Below, one piece after another: positions 1 to 7,854 of a DNA stretch of 64,000 nucleotides. Both the position numbers and the translations under genes were made by a program. Origin of the DNA: Paenibacillus tyrphae (GTDB lineage: Bacteria; Bacillota; Bacilli; Paenibacillales; NBRC-103111); contig NZ_JNVM01000041.1 of assembly GCF_000722545.1 (NCBI RefSeq), forward strand, positions 62,001-126,000, given 5' to 3'. Under the pieces are notes generated by a model. It was given only the letters and a program-made list of their open reading frames with translations, was not told the origin of the DNA and searched no databases. Each line of letters opens with the position of its first letter. Within the stretch, counting starts at the first letter, position 1.

Positions 1-177
1 CCCTGCGGTTCGAAACGCAATAATGGTTCGCAGCCAGCCGAGTGCAGCGTCATCAAACATCCTGCGGCCATTCTGATCCCGCGTGACGCCAGGTATCAGC
101 TCCTGATCTGTATAGTAACGCACCGTATGAGGCGAGATACGGAACATTTCGGCGACTTCCTTGACCGAATAAGACAT
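1..177 (-). CDS. MerR-family transcriptional regulator, N-terminal part
   Basis: This is the first 59 codons of a MerR-type regulator whose 3' end lies outside the window. The protein opens MSYSVKEVAEMFRISPHTVR, followed by YY and a G-G-R-R turn, which is the winged helix-turn-helix of the MerR family. It diverges from the short-chain dehydrogenase gene. The shared spacer carries a MerR-type promoter with a 19-bp gap, so it most likely senses a small molecule or stress and controls that gene. The effector domain is not visible, so the signal cannot be inferred. Confidence 0.85.
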   Translation of the reverse strand, partial: MSYSVKEVAEMFRISPHTVRYYTDQELIPGVTRDQNGRRMFDDAALGWLRTIIAFRTAG

Positions 178-200
178 GGATGACCACCTTTAAATTAATG

Positions 201-231
201 TTGACTTCGAGTAACTCGAATTTATTATACT
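201..231 (+). promoter_or_regulatory. MerR-type promoter/operator of the SDR gene
   Basis: A -35 box TTGACT (201-206) and a -10 box TATACT (226-231) are separated by 19 bp. The spacer contains the perfect inverted repeat TTCGAGT-A-ACTCGAA (206-220). An overlong 19-bp spacer filled by a dyad is the hallmark of promoters that MerR activators twist into register. The site lies between the divergent MerR gene and the dehydrogenase. Confidence 0.8.
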
Positions 232-263
232 ACATCTCAACAAGACCATAAGAGGTGAACGAA

Positions 264-1118
264 ATGAGAAACAAAGTTTGGTTGGTTACCGGGAGTTCTC
301 GAGGATTGGGAAGAGAGATTGCATCGACAGCTTTGCAGCATGGCGATTGTGTTATTGCAACCGCACGCAATCTTGCTTCTTTAGAGGAATTATCGGTTAA
401 GTATGAAGATAGGGTTTTCACGCTCAAGCTGGATGTTACGGACGCTGAAGAAGTACAGGCAGCCGTCCAAAAGGGCTTTAGCCATTTTGGCAGAATCGAT
501 GTTCTCGTCAATAATGCGGGTTATGCCAACGTCGCTTCTATTGAGGATGTAGGCATCCATGATTTTCAAAATCAAGTGGCCACGAATTTTTTTGGCGTGG
601 TGTATATGACGAAAGCCGTTCTGCCGATTATGCGAGAGCAGAAGCAGGGTTCGATTGTTAACATCTCCTCGATTGGCGGACGCTTCGGTAGTGCAGGTCT
701 TGGCGCTTACCAAAGCTCCAAATTTGCCGTCAACGGTTTTACGGAGGTATTGGCGAAAGAAGTTGCTGCCTTTGGTATCAAGGTCACTACAGTTGAGCCC
801 GGCGGCATCGCGACGGATTGGGCAGGTTCGTCCATGGCTATCCCTCAGATAAGCGAACCATACCTTCCGGTAATTGGTCCAGTTGTGACACACTTGCGGA
901 GCATGAATGCCTCCACTCCAGAAGAGAGAATGGGAATTTTAAGCGATCCTGCCAAAATAGCGGAAACGGTGTGGGAGCTAACAGAGATGGCCGAACCACC
1001 ACTGCATTTATTAATGGGGACAAGTGCCTGGCAGATTGCGCAGGAAGGGGCAAAGCGGTTGGCGGAATCGGATTTAAAATATGAGGAACTGACGAAGTCG
1101 ACCGTTTATATGGAATAA
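264..1118 (+). CDS. SDR-family NAD(P)-dependent oxidoreductase
   Basis: A 284-residue classical short-chain dehydrogenase. The nucleotide-binding TGSSRGLG loop is at residues 10-17, NNAG follows near 83, the catalytic Ser is in NISSIGG near 136, and the Tyr/Lys pair is in AYQSSKFAV near 150-154. The ATG at 264 is chosen because AGAGGTG sits six bases upstream; an in-frame GTG at 255 lies inside that site. It should reduce or oxidise a carbonyl or alcohol with NAD(P)(H), but the substrate cannot be read from sequence. The divergent MerR gene and 19-bp-spacer promoter suggest inducible expression. A detoxification role is inference. Confidence 0.9.
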   Translation: MRNKVWLVTGSSRGLGREIASTALQHGDCVIATARNLASLEELSVKYEDRVFTLKLDVTDAEEVQAAVQKGFSHFGRIDVLVNNAGYANVASIEDVGIHDFQNQVATNFFGVVYMTKAVLPIMREQKQGSIVNISSIGGRFGSAGLGAYQSSKFAVNGFTEVLAKEVAAFGIKVTTVEPGGIATDWAGSSMAIPQISEPYLPVIGPVVTHLRSMNASTPEERMGILSDPAKIAETVWELTEMAEPPLHLLMGTSAWQIAQEGAKRLAESDLKYEELTKSTVYME

Positions 1119-1350
1119 AGCATCCGTCCGATCCACTATTTCAAATCGAAGACTAGAACTACCGGCGTCTCTATCCCGAGAGGTCATTCGTGCTAGGCTG
1201 TCCTAGAAGTGATATGCTTCCCATACGGTAGACAGGTGAAATAATAAAAACCTGATGATGCCGTGAGGGGAGCATATTTCAACGCTTAGTTTCGTTGGGG
1301 ACGATAGTGGAATCATGAGTCCAAAACCAAACACCAAAGGTGTTGGACTC

Positions 1351-1422
1351 GACAGCTCCTTTCACATTTGTCGCCGATGTGACCGTTAAGATGAACCGTA
1401 CCATAAGTGACGGCAAGTTTTT
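1351..1422 (+). repeat. Dispersed repeat, copy A
   Basis: This copy contains the shared core ACCGTACCATAAGTGACGGC, preceded by GACCGTTAAG and by CAGCTCCTTTCACATTTGTC. Related segments occur at 1785, 4661, 15025, 25403 and 32483, always in spacers. Confidence 0.7.
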
Positions 1423-1570
1423 TTGGTGGCGATCGGGCGAAAAGCTTGTGGGACATGGCCTTTCGTAGTTCCATTCAATCACCTCCCTTAAGCGGGCGCT
1501 ACCGGCAGAAGTCTTCGACGTCCTGCCGGGCGTTGATGGTTCGCATGTTCATCCCTCCTGAAAAAGTTGA

Positions 1571-1594
1571 AGACCCCTCACGAAAGGGGTCTTT
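1571..1594 (+). terminator. Hairpin, possible terminator
   Basis: AGACCCC (1571-1577) pairs with GGGGTCT (1586-1592) across a short loop and is followed by a few T residues. It lies far downstream of the SDR gene, so its assignment is weak. Confidence 0.45.
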
Positions 1595-1745
1595 GTGTGC
1601 TTCATGACAATAATATATGCTTGTGCCCAGTGGGCTTTGTGTCTCTACAAGTCAGCGTGATATAATGCAAAATATGGGTATTTTATGGGAGCATTTATGG
1701 ATATCAGAAGAGAAACTCCTTTCTCGAACATTAAGACATGAACTA

Positions 1746-1770
1746 AGGGGTGCCTTGAGGCACCCCTTAA
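1746..1770 (+). terminator. Hairpin, possible terminator
   Basis: GGGGTGCC and GGCACCCC form a tight GC-rich stem followed by TTAAAA. It could stop readthrough toward the phosphotransferase gene, but there is no long T run. Confidence 0.4.
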
Positions 1771-1784
1771 AACTTAGACAGCGC

Positions 1785-1832
1785 GGTGAACCTTACCATA
1801 AGTGACGGCGAATAATTTGACTAGTAAAAAAG
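1785..1832 (+). repeat. Dispersed repeat, copy B
   Basis: It has the core TTACCATAAGTGACGGC followed by GAATAATTTGACTAG. The same junction recurs at 15025-15072, so the copies share flanking DNA and not only the core. Confidence 0.65.
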
Positions 1833-1956
1833 ATTAGCTTACCTTTGAACCATACGGCTTGAATGGATAGGGTATCCGAGATATAATCACCGAAGTTTTT
1901 TGAGTGAAAACGAGCATGAGCACAGAACTTAAGAATGAAATGGAAGGAGTACCGAT

Positions 1957-2805
1957 ATGCTGCAAACATTTATCGATGAAGTAATAGAGCTGGGGTTTCT
2001 TTCACAGCCGGTTTCTGTTTGGAGAGAGCTGAAGGGGGGTACGCAAAGCACGGTCGGAGTCTTCGGCACGGAAGACCGTCCTCATTTGTATGTGCTAAAG
2101 GCGAATACAAAAGAACTGATAGAGAGTGAGACACGATTCCTTTCCCTGTATCGGGGCATTGAGCTTCTACCTACGGTCCTTTACGCTGACCCGGCACATC
2201 GTTATTTCGTTTATGATTTTATTCCGGATAACACAGGCTATGTCCGCGGGAATAAGAAAAAGTTAATGACAGAGCTTGTGGACGGGATTCTTGCTCACTA
2301 TGTCCACCCGGAGTCGTACGACGCATACAAGTCGATTGAGACATCCGAACATACGGAGGATTCGATCCGGTATGCGGCGTCCTTTATCGGCGGGCAGCTC
2401 GGCGAGGAAGATCACAGTCTGGCTACGGCGTTAAGTCGGGAACGTTCTGGCGTCACGGACCGCGGAGACCTCTATGTGCTACACGGCGATTTCGGCGTCC
2501 ATAACTTTCTTTTCACCGACAATGGGTTGGCAGGGGTCATCGATCCTATTCCGGTCATTGGAGGCAAACGATACGACTTGTTGTATGCCTTCTGCTCGTC
2601 TCCGGATGAGCTTACCCTTCCAATATTGCTTCATGCTGTGCAACGGGTAGAGGAGGGGAGAGAAGTCGACATCAGGTTGTTGTCCCGGGACATGATCCTT
2701 GAACTATTTAGAAGGATGTCGACATGCCTGCGCTTTCATCCAGAAGATTTCCCCCAGTACCTGCAGGCCTGGGAAGAGTGGAAGAAGATCTATGCAAGCT
2801 CGTAA
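1957..2805 (+). CDS. Aminoglycoside phosphotransferase/choline kinase-like protein
   Basis: A 282-residue protein kinase-like phosphotransferase of the APH family. The Brenner-type catalytic motif LHGDFGVHNFLF lies near residues 172-183 with its Asp and Asn. The metal-binding GVIDPIP follows near 192, and KRYDLLYAF near 203 is the usual downstream helix. The N-terminal lobe has GGTQSTVGVF as its phosphate loop and LYVLKA with the ATP-binding lysine. The start follows GGAAGG at a good distance. The family uses ATP to phosphorylate small hydroxylated molecules such as antibiotics, choline or sugars. The actual substrate is unknown, and resistance should not be assumed. A truncated copy of its first 17 codons lies at 15130. 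Confidence 0.8.
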   Translation: MLQTFIDEVIELGFLSQPVSVWRELKGGTQSTVGVFGTEDRPHLYVLKANTKELIESETRFLSLYRGIELLPTVLYADPAHRYFVYDFIPDNTGYVRGNKKKLMTELVDGILAHYVHPESYDAYKSIETSEHTEDSIRYAASFIGGQLGEEDHSLATALSRERSGVTDRGDLYVLHGDFGVHNFLFTDNGLAGVIDPIPVIGGKRYDLLYAFCSSPDELTLPILLHAVQRVEEGREVDIRLLSRDMILELFRRMSTCLRFHPEDFPQYLQAWEEWKKIYASS

Positions 2806-3279
2806 AGGATTTTGCTTACCTAAATTGATGGTAGAGACTGCGATACTGAATCTGTGGATTGAGGCTTAGGTATAACCATACTCGATACATGTGGAGTCGG
2901 TCATATTGATGGTTCGAAAATGAGGTGTGACAGTATCGCTAAATGCTGTGTGTTGCTGGCGAGAACTTAGTGATTTAGAGCTACATTTACCAAGGGAACG
3001 CCTAAGCCATATTTCTAAATCTTAGTTTAGCATGAGAATACGTCTTGTTAGTAGCGAAGGGGTTACCCTACATAAGGGGATATAGTTTAGGAGGAAGACA
3101 GGTCGGCTGCTACGTTCAGTCAGCTTTTGGATTCCGCCTAGCTCCACCAAAGAAAAAGTTGAAAGCTGTCGAGAGTGAGAAAAAGCGTTTAGCCGATTTT
3201 GACTTTTTTGATAGGATAGACACATTACGGATAAGGCAGATAAGACGCAGTGCGGCAAATCGGAATTTAGGGAGACAGC
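2806..3279. other. Intergenic spacer, no gene seen
   Basis: About 470 bases between the phosphotransferase and the DUF4291 gene. Reading both strands shows no open frame with a ribosome binding site or recognisable protein. A GGGAGACAGC site just before 3280 serves the next gene. Confidence 0.5.
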
Positions 3280-3867
3280 ATGGAATATATAAAAGAGGTA
3301 TTTGCACAATACGATAGACAATGTATTCGGGTTTATCAGGCTTATAATCCAGTAATTGCAAAAGAAGCAGTTGCCTTACAGACTTTTGGCGAAAACTTTA
3401 ATCTCAATCGCATGACATGGATAAAACCTTCCTTTTTGTGGATGATGTATCGGTCTAATTGGGGAACAAAGAAAAATCAGGAATGTATTTTGGCTTTGGA
3501 TGTATATATGGAAAAATTTAATGAATTGTTGAGGAAAGCGGTGCTAACTTCACCAGACTCAATGATTTACAAAGGTTCAACTGAATGGGAAAAAGCATTT
3601 GAGGAAACAACAGTTTATTGCCAATGGGATCCCGATAGAAATGTGAATGGCAATTCCATAAATCGTGCAGCAATTCAAATCGGTCTAAAAGGAACCACTT
3701 TAAAAGAATTTCTGGCCGATGGAATTTATCGCATTGAGGATTTGACACCGCTTGTGAAGAAATGGAATGTACAGCGAAAGCAGGGAAAACTAAACTCCAA
3801 AAATTTACCAATAGAAAGAATTTACCCTATTAAAAACAACGAAATTAGAAAAAGGCTGGATATGTGA
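3280..3867 (+). CDS. DUF4291 family protein
   Basis: A 195-residue protein carrying the conserved pattern of DUF4291. IRVYQAYNPVIAKEA is near residues 16-30, RMTWIKPSFLWMMYRSNWGT near 44-63, a central QWDPDRN near 115, and AAIQIGLKG near 130. These are the invariant blocks I recall for the family, whose biochemical role is not established. Length matches the usual 180-200 residues. GGGAGA precedes the ATG at proper spacing. It stands alone between long spacers, so the neighbourhood gives no functional hint. Confidence 0.85.
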   Translation: MEYIKEVFAQYDRQCIRVYQAYNPVIAKEAVALQTFGENFNLNRMTWIKPSFLWMMYRSNWGTKKNQECILALDVYMEKFNELLRKAVLTSPDSMIYKGSTEWEKAFEETTVYCQWDPDRNVNGNSINRAAIQIGLKGTTLKEFLADGIYRIEDLTPLVKKWNVQRKQGKLNSKNLPIERIYPIKNNEIRKRLDM

Positions 3868-4248
3868 CAACAAACTAAATTTCAGCTTGTCGGATCGTCA
3901 TTACGTTCGTTCACCTTATTTGTAAAGTGCGTACATAATGAGCATTTTACAAATTTACTGTATCGAGGAAGACTGTTATTTCTCGCTAATGAAGCTTTAG
4001 TATGCGGTTGATAATCAAGTCGGCGTAGAAGAACAATATTTGCCTCTGAAAACGAGAATGGAACGAGAGATGGAGCTTCCGATCAGCTGGGGATATCGTC
4101 CGTTGGTATGAACAGTGGGTGTCGAATGTATCGGCATTCTCGATACGAACCGGCGATTGATCCAATTTGTACGGTCAGAGGCTGTGCAGTAGAATACAGA
4201 TTGGGAATGAAGCCGCGTATAGAAGGTTGCTCTTCAGGAGACCGGGAC
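3868..4248. other. Spacer with possible coding relic
   Basis: No intact gene is present. Positions about 4020-4110 read in one frame as a short tail with protein-like composition that ends in a stop after RPLV, so this may be the end of a decayed gene. The stretch around 4140-4200 weakly resembles 15238-15290. Confidence 0.35.
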
Positions 4249-4440
4249 TTATCCGTCGATCTCTTTAGGAGCAGCCTTTTTTGTCGATGCGTAAGCTTCC
4301 CATTGTTTTTTGAATCTCCTAAGAAAACCTCGTTGTTTCTTTTCCTTCCCGATGATCCGCAAATATCTCATTAGCAGACGGTATCTCTGCTCGTCATCAT
4401 GGCTAAGTTTATGCATTTCGTTGAGAACGTTCCGATCCAT
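4249..4440 (-). CDS. Small basic hypothetical protein
   Basis: A 63-residue, Arg/Lys-rich protein that begins MDRNVLNEMHKLSHDDEQRY and ends KKAAPKEIDG. The ATG at 4440 is preferred over an earlier one because GAGGGGG lies six bases upstream. The composition is helical and charged, with no signal peptide or membrane segment. I do not recognise the family. An AT-rich block just upstream (about 4467-4520) recurs at 15183-15238, suggesting that its promoter region was copied. Confidence 0.45.
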   Translation of the reverse strand: MDRNVLNEMHKLSHDDEQRYRLLMRYLRIIGKEKKQRGFLRRFKKQWEAYASTKKAAPKEIDG

Positions 4441-4539
4441 CGTATTCCCCCTCATGTAAATCATAAATTCGAGTAATTTATTATATACGACAAAACTCTA
4501 CATATTCTAAACAAACCCGAATTTTCTAGCCCTTAAAGC

Positions 4540-4571
4540 CCCTGTGAGTTTTGCCTCACAGGGATCTTTTT
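4540..4571 (+). terminator. Rho-independent terminator-like hairpin
   Basis: CCCTGTGAG pairs with CTCACAGGG across TTTTGC and is followed by ATCTTTTT. No plus-strand gene lies directly upstream, so it may be a leftover of a lost gene. Confidence 0.6.
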
Positions 4572-4660
4572 CATGCGATTGTATGCCAATAGCACCGCAA
4601 TCGCATTAGGATAGCAAAATGCAAGTTACTTGAAGAAGCAGCAATACGGCCTTGCGGCAC

Positions 4661-4728
4661 AATTAGGACGATTCTTCACCGATAGACCTGTTAAGCTGAA
4701 CCGTATCATAAATAAGGGCAAGTTTTTT
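4661..4728 (+). repeat. Dispersed repeat, copy C
   Basis: It reads TTCACCGATAGACCTGTTAA, then GCTGAACCGTATCATAAATA and AGGGCAAG. It aligns base by base with copies A and E apart from scattered substitutions. Confidence 0.65.
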
Positions 4729-5172
4729 GCGGCTTCCTTGCGGGGCATGGGTTTGAATATATGTGTGCAGGCGATTTTATTCAGCGCTCTTAGGTTCAAC
4801 AAGGCTGCAGTTGCGTAGAGTTTAGTTGTGTTAGCGATAAAGAATCGGCTAGCAGAGCTCATATTACCGGCCGCTCCGCTCCATGACAGTCGTCCATCTC
4901 CTGATTCCACTTGCAGAACCGCCCCAAAAATACGTTTATGATCTACCGCGAGTGAATGAGCCGATCCAAATTTTGAATGCGTTGTTGCATGAAAAATCCC
5001 CTCTCATCGTATTTTCCCGACCTATGCATTGTTGATATCTATTCTATGGCCCAAATAAATACTGATATGGCTTAGAGAAGACATGCCGTTTTTCAATAGA
5101 AACTGACAAAAAAGTATCCCAACATTATAATTGTTATATATATCCTATAGCGGCACTGACCGGGAGGACGGC

Positions 5173-6108
5173 ATGCAATTTCAACCAATGTATTATGATG
5201 GGGAAATATTTCTACCGAAGATCGAATTAAATATGACATCGAACCAATCGATTGGCATTATAACGGACTTGAAGCGAAAGCAGCTTTTAATGAATCAATT
5301 AGTGAATCATTCCCAATATTATTTATTTCGAGCTCAACAAGGCGAGTATATGCGTTTAACGGTGGAAGAGCTAATCACTTTTCTAATCAAAGTAACGGAG
5401 AGGAATGAGCATGTCGCTCTGTTAATGGATTATTTTGCTTTAAAAGAAGAACGGAAGGTAAAAATCAAGGATCTAAGCTCATCGAAAAGGATGTATGTGA
5501 CATTGCTGCGTGTCTTTTTTGCGCATCAGCCTACACTCGTACTGGAGGAACCCTATTTTTACTTGGAAGAACAAGATCGTCGTCATTTTAAACGGATTTT
5601 AGATGACCTTTCGAAAGAAAAGCAGATTTTAATTTTAACTTCGAATTTAGAGGATGCCATTATTTCCTGTGATACCATTTATCGATTGAACGAACTCGGA
5701 CTTCATCCATTGGATATTCGGGACTCAGAAGAGGATAAGCAGGAAGTGCAGGAACAAGATCGGGCCAATATAACCTTGCAGAAGATTTATACGAAAAGAA
5801 ATGACAAAGTGATTTTATTTAATCCGCCTGAAATCGATTACATAGAAAGTATAGATGGTTCCATCCTTGTTCATGTGGGTGGGGAAAATTATGACTGTGC
5901 TTTGACGCTAACCGAGCTCGAGCAGAGATTGTTAAATTTCGGATTTTTTAGATGTCATCGATCCTACATCGTTAACTTGCAAAAAGTAAGAGAGATTATT
6001 ACTTGGACGAAGAATAGCTACAGCTTGCGATTAAATACAGGCAAAGATGCGGTGGTTCCGTTATCTCGTTCAAAATTGCATGAATTAAAAGCACTTCTTA
6101 ACATTTAA
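5173..6108 (+). CDS. LytTR response regulator-like protein with degenerate ABC ATPase domain
   Basis: A 311-residue protein in two parts. Residues about 1-185 resemble the back half of an ABC ATPase: LSSSKRMYVTLLRVFFAHQP looks like a signature helix, LVLEEPYFYLEEQDR like Walker B and D-loop, and ILILTSNLEDA like the switch region. No P-loop lysine motif is visible. Residues about 205-311 form a LytTR DNA-binding domain with FFRCHRSYIVNLQKV and the PLSRSKLHEL end. GGGAGG supports the ATG at 5173. It lies upstream of an ABC ATPase and permease and probably controls them. How the dead ABC domain senses a signal is not known to me. Confidence 0.8.
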   Translation: MQFQPMYYDGEIFLPKIELNMTSNQSIGIITDLKRKQLLMNQLVNHSQYYLFRAQQGEYMRLTVEELITFLIKVTERNEHVALLMDYFALKEERKVKIKDLSSSKRMYVTLLRVFFAHQPTLVLEEPYFYLEEQDRRHFKRILDDLSKEKQILILTSNLEDAIISCDTIYRLNELGLHPLDIRDSEEDKQEVQEQDRANITLQKIYTKRNDKVILFNPPEIDYIESIDGSILVHVGGENYDCALTLTELEQRLLNFGFFRCHRSYIVNLQKVREIITWTKNSYSLRLNTGKDAVVPLSRSKLHELKALLNI

Positions 6109-6246
6109 TTTCCGGGGTAATATCGAACCAATCAAGCATTCCATGGTACCATTCAGACGATAACAGCTACATTTCGGCGGGTTTTGATGGCTGGAGGCAT
6201 GCAATCTTTATATGCTTAAGGCATCAACTCTAAGGAAGTGGTGTTC

Positions 6247-7092
6247 ATGGATGTTATCCAAGTAGAACATATTCGAAAGAGATTTGGAAATAAGGACGCA
6301 TTGGCAGATGTGTCTTTTTCAATTCCGAAAGGAGAAATTTTTGGTTTCCTGGGTCCGAGTGGTTCAGGAAAAACAACATTAATAAAGATTTTAACTGCGC
6401 AATTAAATCCGACAAGTGGACAGGCAAGTGTATTTAACCAGCCAGCGGAGATGATGAATCAGTCTGCACAGAAGATGCGCTTTGGCATTTTGACGGATAA
6501 CAGTGGTCTGTATGAGAGATTAACTATAGAGGAAAATCTAGAGCTGTATCGCCAATTATATGATCTTCCCAGATCTTCGATCGATAAGGTGCTTCAGTTT
6601 GTAAACTTAAGCGGAGAGCGCAAAAAGAAAGTCAATCTCTTATCGAAAGGAATGCGTCAGCGTGTCATGTTGGCATGCGCGATTATCCATGAGCCAGAAT
6701 TATTATTTTTAGATGAACCTACTTCGGCTTTAGATCTAGTAAACTCAACACATATTTATAAAGGCTTACGCTACTTAAATGAGAAAGGGACAACGATTTT
6801 TTTAACTACGCATGATATGGCTGAGGCCGAATTGATATGTAACCGTGTAGCGATTTTGTATCAAGGACAAATCCAAACCATCGGCTCACCAAAGGAACTT
6901 AAAAAACAGCATCGGGAAAACGTAGTTTGTGTTGACTTAACCAATGGGGAAGCCTACGAGTTCCCGATCGATGAGGGGACGGCTGATCAAATAGCCGATT
7001 GGATGAAACGAGGGTCAATTGATCGATTAGAAACGAAAGAACCAAGTCTAGGTGATATCTTCATTAAAATGACAGGAAGTGAGTTACTATGA
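6247..7092 (+). CDS. ABC transporter ATP-binding protein
   Basis: A 281-residue ABC ATPase that powers the permease encoded immediately downstream. Walker A GPSGSGKTT is near residues 38-46, the signature is LLSKGMRQRV near 135, Walker B is LLFLDEPTSALD near 157, and the switch histidine is in TTHDM. The long C-terminal extension and EPSLGDIFI ending are typical of drug/peptide or bacitracin-type exporters. The ATG at 6247 is chosen because AAGGAAG sits eight bases upstream. Its stop overlaps the permease start by four bases (ATGA), indicating tight co-translation. The exported substrate is unknown. Confidence 0.92.
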   Translation: MDVIQVEHIRKRFGNKDALADVSFSIPKGEIFGFLGPSGSGKTTLIKILTAQLNPTSGQASVFNQPAEMMNQSAQKMRFGILTDNSGLYERLTIEENLELYRQLYDLPRSSIDKVLQFVNLSGERKKKVNLLSKGMRQRVMLACAIIHEPELLFLDEPTSALDLVNSTHIYKGLRYLNEKGTTIFLTTHDMAEAELICNRVAILYQGQIQTIGSPKELKKQHRENVVCVDLTNGEAYEFPIDEGTADQIADWMKRGSIDRLETKEPSLGDIFIKMTGSELL

Positions 7093-7799
7093 GTATCTCA
7101 TTAAAACGTGCTCGAGCGATATTTGTGAAGGATTACAAAGAATTTTCACGCAATTATGCGGTCTCCTTTAGTCTGATTGTTCCAATTCTCTTCGCATTTC
7201 TTTTTCGAAGTGCAGGCCCGTCTTTGCCTGGAGCTATCGGTTTTCTCCTAAATACTTCGTTTGTGTTACTAACGTGTTTAGTACAAGCATGCTTGATTGC
7301 GGAAGAAAAGGAGCGTAACACTTTACGATCATTAATGATGACTCCGGCCACGACCATGGATGTTTTAATCGGTAAAAGTACTTTAGTCTTTGTAGTGTCT
7401 GCTGTTGCTCTGGCTATTGCTACGTATATATTGGGCTATGAGCCAGCTAGTATATGGGCGTTTGTGGCAGCAATCATTCTTTCGATTATTCTATACACAG
7501 CCGCCGGGACGATATGTGGTTTATTCTCCAAGACGTTACTTGAAGCCTCATTATCTATAATGCCTGTGGCGCTCGTATTCACTGGGGCACCATGGGGAGT
7601 GTTGCTAGTGAAAGATTATCCGATCTTCAAAGTGCTGGAGTATGCACCAAGCGTTCAACTTGTGCGTTTGCTAGATATACAAAATATAGGCTTTACGACG
7701 GGAGATTTATTAAAACCCCTCCTCATTATTTTGGCATGGACGGTTGTATTAACGATTGTGTCTGTTGTTTTGTATCAACGACGGTTAAAGGATGGGTAG
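7089..7799 (+). CDS. ABC-2 type transporter permease
   Basis: A 236-residue membrane protein with about six hydrophobic segments in the ABC-2 arrangement. EEKERNTLRSLMMTPATTMD after the second segment is the hallmark cytoplasmic helix of this permease class. It overlaps the ATPase gene by four bases and completes a two-component exporter with the LytTR regulator upstream. The three-gene layout suggests efflux of a membrane-active compound or peptide, which is inference. No terminator separates it from the secA-like gene 55 bases downstream. Confidence 0.88.
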   Translation: MSISLKRARAIFVKDYKEFSRNYAVSFSLIVPILFAFLFRSAGPSLPGAIGFLLNTSFVLLTCLVQACLIAEEKERNTLRSLMMTPATTMDVLIGKSTLVFVVSAVALAIATYILGYEPASIWAFVAAIILSIILYTAAGTICGLFSKTLLEASLSIMPVALVFTGAPWGVLLVKDYPIFKVLEYAPSVQLVRLLDIQNIGFTTGDLLKPLLIILAWTVVLTIVSVVLYQRRLKDG

Positions 7800-7854
7800 G
7801 AAAAAATTTGCAAAAGAGCATCGCGTATTTCTACCGAGGAGGGATCAAATTCCG

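Larger units (their letters stand above)
1119..1956. other. Intergenic spacer with dispersed repeats and two hairpins
   Basis: No convincing gene is seen here. The spacer holds two copies of a dispersed repeat (about 1351-1422 and 1785-1832) and two GC-rich hairpins near 1571-1592 and 1746-1769. The last 150 bases, leading into the phosphotransferase gene, recur in part at 15049-15181. Confidence 0.6.
4441..5172. other. Long spacer with repeat copy and hairpin
   Basis: About 730 bases without a convincing gene. It holds the AT-rich block shared with 15183-15238, a terminator-like hairpin at 4540-4571, one dispersed repeat copy (4661-4728), and the upstream region of the LytTR gene with an AT-rich stretch near 5120-5150. 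Confidence 0.5.

Noticed and set aside
390..893. Long minus-strand frame opposite the SDR gene
   Set aside because: It is a shadow of the SDR gene, which has all its motifs and a proper ribosome site.
1407..1805. Small plus-strand frames in the first long spacer
   Set aside because: They run through repeat sequence and hairpins and have no ribosome sites.
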